From contig JADLHW010000053.1 of NCBI GenBank assembly GCA_020848615.1, positions 26,356-90,355 of the forward strand: 64,000 nucleotides of DNA. The letters run 5' to 3'. This DNA comes from Thermoleophilia bacterium. Its GTDB lineage: Bacteria > Actinomycetota > Thermoleophilia > Miltoncostaeales > Miltoncostaeaceae. This document shows, piece by piece, positions 26,474 through 34,430 of this stretch; position 1 is the first letter of the stretch, and every line of letters begins with the position of its first letter. The translations under genes were made by a program, and so were the position numbers. Below the pieces are notes generated by a model. It was not told the DNA's origin and did no database searches. It worked only from the letters and a program-made list of their open reading frames with translations.

Positions 26474-27193
26474 TCACGCGACGGCCCGGGCGGCCTCCAC
26501 GAGACTCCCGATGACCCGGCTCGCCGGGTCCGCCTCCGGGTGCCACTGCACCCCCAGCAGCCACCCGCCCTCGCCCTCCACGGCCTCCACGACCCCGTCG
26601 TCGGAGTACCCGGTGGAGATGAGCCCGGGGCCCAGGTCCCGGATCCCCTGGTGGTGGTGCGACACCACGGTGTGCCGTGTCTCCCCGGCGGCCCGCGCGG
26701 CGAGCGACCCGGGGGTGAGGTCCACCGGGTGCTCGTTGCCGGCGAACGCCCCGAGGACGCGCCGGTGCTCCTGCGTGCCGTGCGTCTCGGGCAGGTGCTG
26801 CCACAGGGTCCCGCCGAACGCGGTGTTGATGACCTGCAGGCCGCGGCAGATGCCGAGCACCGGCAGTCCCCGCGCCGCCGCGTCGCGCACCAGGGCGATC
26901 TCCACGCCGTCCCGGGTGGTCTGCGCCGCCTCGGCCGTCGCGTGGGGCTCGTCGCCGTACCGGCACGCCTCGATGTCCGCGCCGCCCACGAGCAGCAGCC
27001 CGTCGACGAGGCCGGTGAACGACCCGGGGTCGGCCTCCACCGCGGGGTCCGGCGGCAGGAGCAGCGTCCGCCCGCCGGCGTCCCACACGGCCCGCAGGTA
27101 GTTCGCGGCCACCAGGGCCGCGGGCATGTCCCACACCGCCCACCGAGCGCGCTCCAGCGGCGTGCACACCCCGATCACCGGTGCTTTGGTCAT
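26474..27193 (-). CDS. Class-I glutamine amidotransferase-like hydrolase (peptidase C26, PuuD-like)
   Basis: The 239-aa cytoplasmic enzyme belongs to the gamma-glutamyl-gamma-aminobutyrate hydrolase group. The nucleophile Cys116 sits in LGICRGLQ and the His-Glu pair in GVQWHPEAD near residue 221. The early motif GLLLVGGADI and the conserved RH(T)V...HHQ segment are present. The ATG at 27193 overlaps the DnaJ stop (ATGA) and has GGAGG 5 nt upstream. Family members hydrolyse gamma-glutamyl amides in putrescine use, but no other puu genes are near, so the substrate is open. Confidence 0.88.
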   Translation of the reverse strand: MTKAPVIGVCTPLERARWAVWDMPAALVAANYLRAVWDAGGRTLLLPPDPAVEADPGSFTGLVDGLLLVGGADIEACRYGDEPHATAEAAQTTRDGVEIALVRDAAARGLPVLGICRGLQVINTAFGGTLWQHLPETHGTQEHRRVLGAFAGNEHPVDLTPGSLAARAAGETRHTVVSHHHQGIRDLGPGLISTGYSDDGVVEAVEGEGGWLLGVQWHPEADPASRVIGSLVEAARAVA

Positions 27194-27783
27194 CCCGTCC
27201 TCCACCCCATGTCCGTGAGGCGCCCGTGCACCACCACGTACTTCGCGCCCCGTCCGCGTCCGCCGAATACCACCGACACGGTCTCGCCCTCCGCCAGCGC
27301 CAGCTCCGGCGGGAGGCGCCGCGCCGCCGCGGTCGCGATGCGGCCGTCGGCGGACCGCACGTGCAGCAGGTGCCGGCCGCCGAGGTACCGGGCCTCCAGC
27401 CGGGGCCGCCCGACCATCACCCCGCCCACCACCGCGTCGAACGTGTGCGAGCACGCCGGGCACTTCACGCTCACCATCCGGCCCGCCTGGTCCGGCACCG
27501 CGGACAGCGTCGAGCACACCGGGCACGGCAGCTCCCGCAGCCGCGGGCCCTCGTCCCGCCGGGACCGCCGTCCCCGGTCGTACCGGGACCGCTCCGCCGC
27601 GTCCCCCAGCACCTGCCACGCGGCGTTCACGCGCTTGGCCATCAGCTCCGCGCGTTCCCGCTGCACCTCGTTGGAGAACCGGTCCGGGTGGAACGCCATG
27701 AGCTGGAACCGCCACGCCTCGTGGATCTGCTCCAGCGTGGCGTCCTCATCCACCCCCAGGGTGGCGTAGTGATCCGCGTCCAC
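27190..27783 (-). CDS. J-domain protein with zinc ribbon
   Basis: The 197-aa product has an N-terminal J domain (residues 4-70) with the HPD motif (MAFHPDRFS) needed to stimulate DnaK ATPase. A two-pair zinc ribbon follows (CPVC near 87, CPAC near 108), then a beta-rich C-terminal part. It lacks the Gly/Phe region and four-repeat zinc domain of true DnaJ, so it is a specialised co-chaperone. The GTG start lies 6 nt after TATCCT, implying a leaderless message shared with the downstream amidotransferase. What links these two genes is not evident. Confidence 0.87.
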   Translation of the reverse strand: MDADHYATLGVDEDATLEQIHEAWRFQLMAFHPDRFSNEVQRERAELMAKRVNAAWQVLGDAAERSRYDRGRRSRRDEGPRLRELPCPVCSTLSAVPDQAGRMVSVKCPACSHTFDAVVGGVMVGRPRLEARYLGGRHLLHVRSADGRIATAAARRLPPELALAEGETVSVVFGGRGRGAKYVVVHGRLTDMGWRTG

Positions 27784-27789
27784 GGCGGG

Positions 27790-27795
27790 AGGATA
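27790..27795 (-). promoter_or_regulatory. -10 box TATCCT, leaderless J-domain gene
   Basis: TATCCT on the minus strand ends 6 nt before the GTG start at 27783. It lies in the 22-bp gap after the kinase gene. Confidence 0.5.
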
Positions 27796-27805
27796 GGGCG
27801 AGGGC

Positions 27806-29266
27806 CTACCCTCGGCCCAGGATCGAGCACGGGTCGATGGCGACGGCGGTCTGGAAGAGCTGGACGTTGCCGTCGCCGTCGACGACGAAGCAGCCGCCCT
27901 CCGGGGACATGACGTCGCCGAGGTACTCGCCCTGGCCGTCCTGTCCGGCGCGGACGATGCGGAACGCGCCGGGGTCGGCGTCCGGGACCTGCCGGCCCTC
28001 GGCGAGGCCCGCGGCCCTGCCCTCCGCCACGCCCTGGGCCTTCCCCTCCCTGTGGCCCTGGGCGAGACCGGTCTTCAGGCCCTTGGCGGTGCCGTCCTTG
28101 GTGCCCTGCGCCTTGCCGTTGCGGAAGCCGTTCTTGTACGCCTGGCCACGGGCCGCCTCGGCGTCGTGGACGCGGTCCTCGGAGTACGTCCACCCGCCGT
28201 ACGCGCCGCCCGCGGCGGCCGCCAGCAGCACGATGGCGCCGCCCGCGGCCCAGCGGCCGCGGCGCCTGCGGCGACGGGGGGCGACGGGCGCTCCGGGCGG
28301 CGGGGGTGGCGGCTTGGCGCCCTTCACGCGGGTGGGGGCGTCCATCACCCGCGTGCCGCCCGCGCCCTCGTCGCCGGTGGTGAAGCGGCGCAGCACGCCC
28401 GTGAGTCCCTCGGCCCCGGCGTCGGACGGCGTGAGGGCCGGGGGCTGCCACCCGGCCAGCGCCGAGCGGAGGTCCGCGACGAGGTCGCGGGCCTGCCGGG
28501 GCCGCGCGTCCGGGTCCTTCGCGAGGGCGCGCGCCAGGGGCGCGTCCAGGGAGGTCGGGAGCACCGGGTTCGCCGCGGTCACCGACGGCGGCCGCTCGCG
28601 CACGTGGGCGAGCACCACGGCGCTCGGCTGGCGGTGGACGAACGGCGGGCGGCCGCACAGCACCTCGTAGGCCAGCACCCCGAAGGCGTAGATGTCCGAC
28701 GCCTTCGTCGCCGCGTGCCCCGCGGCCTGCTCCGGCGAGATGTACTCGACGGTGCCGAGCCACTCGCCGCGGTGGGTCATCCCCGGCTGGTCGAGCAGCC
28801 GCGCGACGCCGAAGTCGGTGAGGAACGCCCGGTCCTCGCTGTCCAGCAGGACGTTCGCGGGCTTGATGTCCCGGTGGATCACGTTGTGGCGGTGGGCGGC
28901 GTCCACGGCCTCGGCGATGTCGTCGAGGATCGCCAGGGCCCGGTGCGGTGCGATGGGACCGTCCAGGGACACGACCTGCCCCAGCGACAGGCCCACCACC
29001 AGCCGCATCGCGATGAACGGCACGCCGTCCACGTCGCCCGACTCGTAGACCGTCACGATGCGCGGGTGCTCGACGCTGGCGGCGGCGACGGCCTCACGCT
29101 TGAACCGGGCGAGGGCCGCGGCGTCCTCGACGTGCGTGAAGACCTTCAGCGCGACGGCGCGCTCGGTGCCCACCTGCCGCGCCCGGTACACGGCCGCCTG
29201 CCCGCCGCTGCCGAGCGGCGACTCCACCACGTAGGTGCCGAAGCGATCCCCGGGGACCAGTTGCAC
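27806..29266 (-). CDS. Membrane Ser/Thr protein kinase with GxxxG-repeat ectodomain
   Basis: The 486-aa protein starts at a GTG 5 nt after GGAGGAG. The PknB-type kinase domain (residues 8-280) has the glycine loop LGSGGQAAVY, catalytic Lys41, HRDIKPAN with Asp133 and DFGVA with Asp151. The activation loop ends GTVEYISPEQ. A Pro-rich juxtamembrane linker leads to one transmembrane helix near 330-350. Outside, twelve glycines recur at exactly four-residue spacing (GFRNGKAQGTKDG...), then a small beta domain with two Cys. There are no PASTA repeats. The ectodomain is unusual and may be the sensor or a multimerising stalk. Confidence 0.93.
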   Translation of the reverse strand: MQLVPGDRFGTYVVESPLGSGGQAAVYRARQVGTERAVALKVFTHVEDAAALARFKREAVAAASVEHPRIVTVYESGDVDGVPFIAMRLVVGLSLGQVVSLDGPIAPHRALAILDDIAEAVDAAHRHNVIHRDIKPANVLLDSEDRAFLTDFGVARLLDQPGMTHRGEWLGTVEYISPEQAAGHAATKASDIYAFGVLAYEVLCGRPPFVHRQPSAVVLAHVRERPPSVTAANPVLPTSLDAPLARALAKDPDARPRQARDLVADLRSALAGWQPPALTPSDAGAEGLTGVLRRFTTGDEGAGGTRVMDAPTRVKGAKPPPPPPGAPVAPRRRRRRGRWAAGGAIVLLAAAAGGAYGGWTYSEDRVHDAEAARGQAYKNGFRNGKAQGTKDGTAKGLKTGLAQGHREGKAQGVAEGRAAGLAEGRQVPDADPGAFRIVRAGQDGQGEYLGDVMSPEGGCFVVDGDGNVQLFQTAVAIDPCSILGRG

Positions 29267-29292
29267 GCCCACTCCTCCACCGACTGCGGAGG

Positions 29293-29298
29293 ATGGTA
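29293..29298 (-). promoter_or_regulatory. -10 box TACCAT for the Ser/Thr kinase gene
   Basis: TACCAT on the minus strand lies 26 nt upstream of the GTG start, leaving a short leader that contains GGAGGAG. Confidence 0.45.
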
Positions 29299-29309
29299 GG
29301 GGAACGGGC

Positions 29310-29337
29310 CGCCGCGCCGGGGAACCCGGTCGCGGCG
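29310..29337 (-). terminator. 12-bp hairpin after histidine kinase gene
   Basis: CGCCGCG-A-CCGGG, a 3-nt loop, then CCCGG-CGCGGCG on the minus strand gives twelve pairs with one bulge. It begins 2 nt after the kinase stop codon. Confidence 0.7.
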
Positions 29338-29339
29338 CG

Positions 29340-30707
29340 TCAGGCGGCCGGCAGGCGCACCTCCGCCACCAGGCCGCCGCCGTCCCGGGCCCGCAGGGTC
29401 GCCGTTCCGCCGGATGCCCGGGCGAGGCGCTCGACGATGGCGAGACCCAGGCCGGAGCCCTCACGGCCGCGCGTCGTCCAGAACCGCTCGAACGCCGAGG
29501 CGATCTGCTGCGGGGTCATGCCGGGGCCCCGGTCCGCGACCGTGATCACGACCCAGCCGTCCTCCCGCGCCATGCCCACGCGCACCTCCCCGTGCGCACC
29601 GCTCGCGAGCAGCGCGTTGTCGAGGAGGTTGTCGAGGATCTGCTCCACGGATCCGGCGACCGCGCGGGCCCGCACGGACCCCTGGGGGGCGTCCAGCTCC
29701 ATGCGGACGGACTCCTCCTCGGCGAGCGGCGTCCATGCCGCCACGCGCTCCCGCACGGCCTCCCCCACCTCCGTGGCGACGGGGGCCCCCTCCGCGCGGT
29801 CGGCCCGCACGAGGGTGAGCAGCCCCTCCACCAGCCTGCCCAGCCGGTCCGCCTCGCCCAGGGCGCCGTCCAGGTCCTCCCGTCCGCCCGGTGGGATGTC
29901 GCTCTCCAGGTTCTCCAGCCGCAGCCGCAGGGCGGTGAGCGGGGTGCGGAGCTGGTGGGAGGCGTCCGCGACGAAGTCGCGGTGCGACGCGAGGAGCGCC
30001 TCCAGCCGGGCGGTGGAGACGTTGAAGCGGCGGGCGAGCTCGCGCACCTCCGCGGGGCCGCGGTCCTCGTGCGCCCGCACGGTCAGGTCCCCGTCGCCGG
30101 CCCGGCTCGCCGTCGCGCCGAGATCCTCCAGGGGACGCGCCACCGAACGGGCCAGCAGCCACCCGATGACCGCGACGGCGGCGAGCACGACGGCCGCGAT
30201 GCCCACCAGGGCGAGCCGGTACCGCAGCACACGGTCGTCGAGCTCGCCGGCGCTCACGCTCACCCGCACGGCGCCGTGCACGCGCCCGCCGGAGGCCGAT
30301 GGCACCGCCACGTAGACGATGCGGTGCCCGAGGGTCTCGGACCTCCGCTCCCCCACCGCGGGCCGTCCCGTGAGCGCGGTCGCGATCTCCGGCCGGCTGC
30401 TGAACGACCGGCCCTCCGGGCGGGTCGTGTCGGTGTCGACCAGCAGGGTGCCGTCGCGGTCGACGATCACCGCCCGGGAGTCGGTGCCGGCCGCGTACCG
30501 GTCCACGATCACACGCAGGTCGTCGTACGGTCCGCCGCGTTCCAGGAGGTCCTCGCTGATCGACGCGAGCGCCACCGCGTCCCGTTCGATGCGGGACTCG
30601 AAGGCCTGCCGCTCGGTGCGGCCGTGGATGACCCCGAGGGGGATCTCCAGCGCCAGCAGCACCACCGCCGCAAGCGCCAGGTAGCTCGCGACGAGGCGGC
30701 GGGTCAC
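29340..30707 (-). CDS. Membrane sensor histidine kinase
   Basis: The 455-aa kinase starts at a GTG overlapping the regulator stop (GTGA). Two transmembrane helices (about 8-28 and 155-180) flank an external sensor of about 125 residues that resembles PhoQ/CitA-like single domains. HAMP, H-box (VADASHQLRTPLTAL), N box (ILDNLLDNALL), G1 (VADRGPGM), F box (FERFWTT) and G2 (GSGLGLAI) are all present. It acts with the adjacent regulator. The pair is divergent from the ApbE operon, which makes that operon the most likely target. Confidence 0.95.
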   Translation of the reverse strand: MTRRLVASYLALAAVVLLALEIPLGVIHGRTERQAFESRIERDAVALASISEDLLERGGPYDDLRVIVDRYAAGTDSRAVIVDRDGTLLVDTDTTRPEGRSFSSRPEIATALTGRPAVGERRSETLGHRIVYVAVPSASGGRVHGAVRVSVSAGELDDRVLRYRLALVGIAAVVLAAVAVIGWLLARSVARPLEDLGATASRAGDGDLTVRAHEDRGPAEVRELARRFNVSTARLEALLASHRDFVADASHQLRTPLTALRLRLENLESDIPPGGREDLDGALGEADRLGRLVEGLLTLVRADRAEGAPVATEVGEAVRERVAAWTPLAEEESVRMELDAPQGSVRARAVAGSVEQILDNLLDNALLASGAHGEVRVGMAREDGWVVITVADRGPGMTPQQIASAFERFWTTRGREGSGLGLAIVERLARASGGTATLRARDGGGLVAEVRLPAA

Positions 30708-31360
30708 GGTTCGCGCAGGCGGAAGCCGATGCCGCGCACCGTCTCGATGAGGCCCGGGTCGCCGAGCTTCTTCCGCAGCGCGCTGATGTGCATGTCGATG
30801 GCCTTGCTGGGGCCGTACCAGGTGGTGCCCCACACCTCCCGCAGGATGCGGCGGCGGTCCACCGCTGCGCCCGGGTCCTCGGCGAGCAGCGCGAGGACCT
30901 CGAACTCCTTCGGCGTGAGGGGGACCTCGCGGCCGTCCACCGACGCCCGCCGGGCCCGGGTGTCCACCGTCAGGGGACCGGCCTCCAGGGTGCGGGGCTG
31001 CTCCGGCCCGGCGTCCACGCGGCGCATCACCGCGTGGATGCGCGCGATGAGCTCCCGCATCCCGAAGGGCTTCACCAGGTAGTCGTCCGCCCCCAGCTCC
31101 AGGCCCACGACCCGGTCGACCTCCTCACCCCGGGCGGTGACCATGATGATGGGGACGCGGGACCGGGAGCGCAGCTCGCGCGCGACCTCGTAGCCGTCCA
31201 TGTCCGGCAGGCGCAGGTCGAGCAGCACCATGTCGGGCTCGGGGGCCTCGAGCGCCTGCCGCCCGTTGCCGGCCCGCTGCACCTCGAAGCCCTCACGCCG
31301 CAGCCCCTCCGCGAGCGGCGCGGCGATCGCCTCGTCGTCCTCCACGACAAGCAGCCTCAT
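30704..31360 (-). CDS. OmpR-family response regulator divergent from the ApbE operon
   Basis: The 218-aa regulator has receiver motifs VVEDDE, Asp48 in LLDLRLPDMDG, Thr in MVTARG and Lys in LVKPFG, plus a C-terminal winged helix (PLTPKEFEVL ... KAIDMHISALRKKLGD). The ATG at 31360 has an AATGAT hexamer 6 nt upstream, so the message may be leaderless. The 155-bp divergent region to the next operon contains AACC-type direct repeats that could be its operator. Confidence 0.94.
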   Translation of the reverse strand: MRLLVVEDDEAIAAPLAEGLRREGFEVQRAGNGRQALEAPEPDMVLLDLRLPDMDGYEVARELRSRSRVPIIMVTARGEEVDRVVGLELGADDYLVKPFGMRELIARIHAVMRRVDAGPEQPRTLEAGPLTVDTRARRASVDGREVPLTPKEFEVLALLAEDPGAAVDRRRILREVWGTTWYGPSKAIDMHISALRKKLGDPGLIETVRGIGFRLREP

Positions 31361-31408
31361 GGCCGGATCATTGCGCGTCGGCCCCGGCGCCGCGCGGAGC
31401 CCTGGACG

Positions 31409-31451
31409 AACCCTTACCCGCCGCTGGGGAACCCCTGGGCAACCGCAGGGC
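31409..31451. promoter_or_regulatory. Direct repeats in the regulator/ApbE-operon divergent region
   Basis: AACCCCTGGGC (31430-31440) and AACCGCAGGGC (31441-31451) are tandem 11-bp units matching at 9 positions. A third partial unit AACCCTTACCC (31409-31419) lies two helical turns upstream. This is typical spacing for an OmpR-family dimer array. Binding by the neighbouring regulator is inferred. I see no confident -10 for the plus-strand operon. Confidence 0.45.
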
Positions 31452-31515
31452 CCCACCGGGGGCCGGCCGGACGACACTGGGATCGTCCGCTGGAACGACC
31501 CCCGGAGGTCCACCC

Positions 31516-31929
31516 GTGAACCCCGTCCACCGTCGCATCGTCGCAGCCATCGTCGGCCTCGCCGCCGTCCTCGGCGTCGTCGCCCTGTCCCGCACCGCGG
31601 CGCTCGGGCCCGGCGAATCGTCCGCGGCTCCGGCCGCGGCCGCCACGACCACCACCACGACCACCGGGACGGGCGCCGCGGCGGCCGCGAGGGAGCTCGC
31701 GAGGGCACGCGCCGACCTCAAGCGCGCCATCGCCGAACGCGCCGCCGCCAGGACCACGCCACAGACGCGCACCGTGGTGCGGCAGGTGCCGGCGGCCACC
31801 CCGGCCGCGCAGACCTGGAGCGACGACGACCACGGGTACGACGACGACGACCACGAGTACGGCGACGACCACCGGGACGACGACGACCACGGGCACGAGT
31901 ACGACGACGATCACGGGGAGGACGACTGA
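31516..31929 (+). CDS. Exported small protein with Asp/His-rich tail
   Basis: The 137-aa product starts at a GTG 7 nt after GGAGG. One N-terminal membrane segment (residues 9-27) is followed by Ala/Thr linker, a short helical Arg/Ala stretch (about 55-80) and a 36-residue tail. The tail is almost wholly Asp, His, Glu, Gly and Tyr, with about 18 Asp and 6 His. Such a tail should bind divalent metal ions weakly; this is inference from composition. It is the first gene of the ApbE operon and overlaps the next by TGATG. I do not recognise a family. Confidence 0.72.
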   Translation: MNPVHRRIVAAIVGLAAVLGVVALSRTAALGPGESSAAPAAAATTTTTTTGTGAAAAARELARARADLKRAIAERAAARTTPQTRTVVRQVPAATPAAQTWSDDDHGYDDDDHEYGDDHRDDDDHGHEYDDDHGEDD

Positions 31930-32243
31930 TGGACGCGCGCACCCTCAAGGGCTACGCCGGCGCAGTGACGGCCCTGGCCGTGACGGGCGGCTGGTTCGCG
32001 ATCTCCGGGAACCCCTTCCCCGGAACGCAGGCCGCCCCCGCAGCCCCGCCGGCCGCGACCGCCGCGACGACGGTCACGGACCCCGCCGTCCGGCGCGACC
32101 TGGCGCTCGCCCGGGCGTACCGCCGGACCGCCGCCCAGGTGCGCGGCGACACCGCCGTCCGTGTCGAGGCCGCGGCGAACGCCACCCCCCGCACGGTCAC
32201 GATCACCCAGGCGGCGCCCGTCGCCGCCACCCGGAGCTCCTGA
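31929..32243 (+). CDS. Small exported protein of the ApbE operon
   Basis: The 104-aa product has one N-terminal hydrophobic segment (residues 9-26), a Pro/Ala/Thr linker and a helical region (about 50-80) with RRDLALARAYRRTAAQ. GGGGAGGA lies 6 nt upstream of the ATG. Start and stop overlap both neighbours by one base (TGATG), so translation is tightly coupled. It shares the general plan of the preceding protein but lacks the Asp/His tail. The family is unknown; a membrane-anchored accessory role is a guess. Confidence 0.68.
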   Translation: MDARTLKGYAGAVTALAVTGGWFAISGNPFPGTQAAPAAPPAATAATTVTDPAVRRDLALARAYRRTAAQVRGDTAVRVEAAANATPRTVTITQAAPVAATRSS

Positions 32244-33109
32244 TGCGCACCCGCTCGTTCCGCGCGATGGGCACGGAGGTGGAGTTGCTGGTCGACGCCG
32301 CCGGCACCGTCGCCGATGTCGCCATGGGGGCCGCCGAGACGGAGGTGCGGCGGTTGGAGGAGGCGCTGTCGCGGTTCGACCCGCGCTCGGAGCTGTCCCG
32401 GCTGAACCGCCTGGGCCGGCTGGTGCCGGGCCCGGACCTGTTCCGCGTCGTGCACGCGGCGCTGGACGCCCGCGACCGCACCGGCGGGCGGTTCGACCCC
32501 ACCGTCCTGCCCGCCGTGCGGGCCGCCGGCTACGACCGCGACCTGGGCGAGGTCCGGGACGCGGACCCCGGTCCCGCGGGCCCCCCGGTGCCGGGCGGCG
32601 GCGGCGTGCGGTTCGACACCCGCACGGGTGAGATCGTCCTCGGCCCCGGGGTGCAGCTCGACCTGGGCGGGATCGCCAAGGGCGACGCCGCCGACCGCGC
32701 CGTCCGGATCCTCGCCCAGGCGGGACCGGCCGTCGCCGTCGTGGGCGGGGACGTCGCCGTGAGCGGCCCGCGCCGCGGCGGCGGCGGCTGGCCCATCGCG
32801 GTGGACGGCACCGGCCTGGTGCTCAGCATCGCGAGCGGTGGCCTCGCGACCTCCGGCACCGACCGGCGGCGCTGGACCCGCGGCGGGGTGCCACAGCACC
32901 ACGTCATCGACCCGGCCACCGGCGCGCCCGCCTGCACCGACCTGGTGCGCGTGACGGCCTCGGCGCCCAGCGCCACCGAGGCGGAGGCCCTGGCCACCGA
33001 ACTGCTGCTGCGCGGCAGCTCCGACGGCGGGCGGCGGGCCGGGGAGCTGGGCGTGGCGGCGGTCCTCACCACCGCCGTCGGCACGGTCCTGGCGGGGGTG
33101 CTGGCGTGA
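32243..33109 (+). CDS. apbE: FAD:protein FMN transferase (ApbE)
   Basis: The 288-aa enzyme transfers FMN from FAD to a Thr or Ser of exported flavoproteins. Family signatures are FRAMGTEVELLV at the N-terminus, RFDPRSELSRLN, GRFDPTVLP, LDLGGIAKGDAADRA and the C-terminal HHVIDPATGAPA. The usual FMN-acceptor motif [DE]-x-x-[ST]-G-[AS]-[ST] is not visible in the other proteins of this operon. There is no clear signal peptide. It overlaps both neighbours, so it is made with them. Confidence 0.94.
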   Translation: MRTRSFRAMGTEVELLVDAAGTVADVAMGAAETEVRRLEEALSRFDPRSELSRLNRLGRLVPGPDLFRVVHAALDARDRTGGRFDPTVLPAVRAAGYDRDLGEVRDADPGPAGPPVPGGGGVRFDTRTGEIVLGPGVQLDLGGIAKGDAADRAVRILAQAGPAVAVVGGDVAVSGPRRGGGGWPIAVDGTGLVLSIASGGLATSGTDRRRWTRGGVPQHHVIDPATGAPACTDLVRVTASAPSATEAEALATELLLRGSSDGGRRAGELGVAAVLTTAVGTVLAGVLA

Positions 33110-33702
33110 CGGACCCCACGTTCTGGATCGCCGCCCGGGTGACCGGGCTGGTGGCCTTCGGCCTCATGACGGCCACCATGCTGTTCGGCCTGCTGGTCGC
33201 GGGCCGTGGCCGCCCGGGGTGGGCGCGGCCCGCGGACGTCGTCGACCTTCACCGGACGCTGTCGCTGGGGGCGCTGGTGATGACCGGGCTGCACGGGATC
33301 GCCCTGGTGCTGGACCGCGCGGTCGACATCCCCGTCACCGCCCTGCTGGTGCCGGGCATGGTGCCGTACCGGCCGCTGTGGACCTCCCTCGGCGTGGTCG
33401 CCGCGTGGGTCGCGGTGGCCGTCCACGTCTCGTTCTCGCTGCGCAAGCGGATGGGGCCGAGGGTGTGGCGCAGGCTCCACTTCGCCACCTACGGCGCCTT
33501 CGCGCTGGCGGCGGCGCACGGCCTGGCCGCGGGCACCGACAGCGGAAGGAGCTGGGCGCTGGGGCTGTACGGTGGGGCCGTGGGCTCGGTGGCGGCGGCG
33601 ACGGCGTGGAGGGCCGGCGTGGAGCGGCGGAAGGCGGCCCGGCCGGCGACGCGGACGGCGCCGACGCGGAGGAACGCCCCGCCGGTCTCGGAGGCCGCAT
33701 GA
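33106..33702 (+). CDS. Ferric-reductase-like (YedZ/MsrQ type) haem-b membrane protein
   Basis: The 198-aa product has five or six transmembrane helices. His residues typical of b-haem ligation are repeated in VVDLHRTLS, TGLHGIAL, AVHVSFSL, RLHFATYG and AAHGLAAG. Members of this group carry electrons across the membrane to exported redox proteins. The GTG start overlaps the apbE stop and its end overlaps the next gene (ATGA). With ApbE it suggests an electron-export module; the terminal acceptor is not identified. The C-terminus is basic (RKAARPATRTAPTRR). Confidence 0.85.
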   Translation: MTDPTFWIAARVTGLVAFGLMTATMLFGLLVAGRGRPGWARPADVVDLHRTLSLGALVMTGLHGIALVLDRAVDIPVTALLVPGMVPYRPLWTSLGVVAAWVAVAVHVSFSLRKRMGPRVWRRLHFATYGAFALAAAHGLAAGTDSGRSWALGLYGGAVGSVAAATAWRAGVERRKAARPATRTAPTRRNAPPVSEAA

Positions 33703-34001
33703 CCGCGCGCAGGCGGCGCATCGCGGCCGTCGGCCTGGGCCTGGCGGCCGCGACCGCCGCGGTCACCGCGAACCTGGTGCTGCTCGGCCAGGTCCGGCCG
33801 GAGGACCCCATGGGACGCCTGAGCCCCGCGCTGGGCACCGCCGTGCGGTCCACGGGAACCGCCCCGGCGCCGGCCGACACCCGGACGACGACGGCGCCCG
33901 CGACGACCACCACCCCGACGGTGACGACCCCGCGGGACGGCGACGACGACAAGGACCACGACCACGACGGCACCGGCGGCGACGACCACGACGACGACTA
34001 G
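33699..34001 (+). CDS. Exported small protein with Asp/His tail
   Basis: The 100-aa product begins with a twin-basic stretch and a hydrophobic segment (residues 7-29). A Thr/Pro/Ala linker follows, then a tail of about 22 residues dominated by Asp with three His and Lys (DKDHDHDG). It parallels the first gene of the operon, so Asp/His-tailed proteins bracket apbE and the haem-b protein. The ATG overlaps the preceding stop (ATGA). It is the last gene of the unit; a weak CCGAA/TTCGG hairpin lies at 34013-34028. Confidence 0.7.
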   Translation: MTARRRRIAAVGLGLAAATAAVTANLVLLGQVRPEDPMGRLSPALGTAVRSTGTAPAPADTRTTTAPATTTTPTVTTPRDGDDDKDHDHDGTGGDDHDDD

Positions 34002-34103
34002 GCAGGGGTTTCCCGAAGCTCAGTTCGGCGGCCGCACTGACGATTGCCTGGCCGTGCCCCTGCATCCTGTTGGGCGCCCACCGAACGGAAGGAACGCGGA
34101 CCG

Positions 34104-34337
34104 ATGTCCTCGCACGTGTTCGACCTCAGTGAGACCGCCACCCACGAGCTCGTGGCGAAGCAGCTGCACTCCCTCGCGGACCAGCTCGCCAAGGGCGAGC
34201 TCACCCTCGCGTACGACGAGTGGCACGCCCCCACGGTGGTCATCGACCCCGTCGAGGTCGTCGTCGACCTCAAGCAGAAGCGCCACCACGTCGAGCTGCA
34301 CATCGACATGCGCTGGCCCACCGAGGTCCAGCACTAA
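34104..34337 (+). CDS. Amphi-Trp domain-like small protein
   Basis: The 77-aa product fits the amphi-Trp group: an amphipathic helix (HELVAKQLHSLADQLAKGEL) followed by beta strands and a final RWP tryptophan. The ATG at 34104 is 10 nt after GGAAGGA. Function is unknown in the family. It stands alone between the ApbE operon and the CRP-type regulator and is closed by a strong hairpin. Confidence 0.75.
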   Translation: MSSHVFDLSETATHELVAKQLHSLADQLAKGELTLAYDEWHAPTVVIDPVEVVVDLKQKRHHVELHIDMRWPTEVQH

Positions 34338-34355
34338 CTCCGGCAGCACCCCCGG

Positions 34356-34383
34356 TCCCGCCCCGGCACATGCCGGGGCGGGA
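34356..34383 (+). terminator. Perfect 12-bp hairpin
   Basis: TCCCGCCCCGGC (34356-34367), a 4-nt loop and the exact complement (34372-34383) lie 19 nt after the amphi-Trp stop codon. Confidence 0.8.
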
Positions 34384-34416
34384 TACAGCCCTCCCCATCG
34401 GCGCCGGGACCTGAGG

Positions 34417-34422
34417 TACCGT
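34417..34422 (+). promoter_or_regulatory. -10 box TACCGT, leaderless CRP-type regulator
   Basis: TACCGT ends 8 nt before the ATG at 34431. Confidence 0.5.
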
Positions 34423-34430
34423 AGGCCGCG

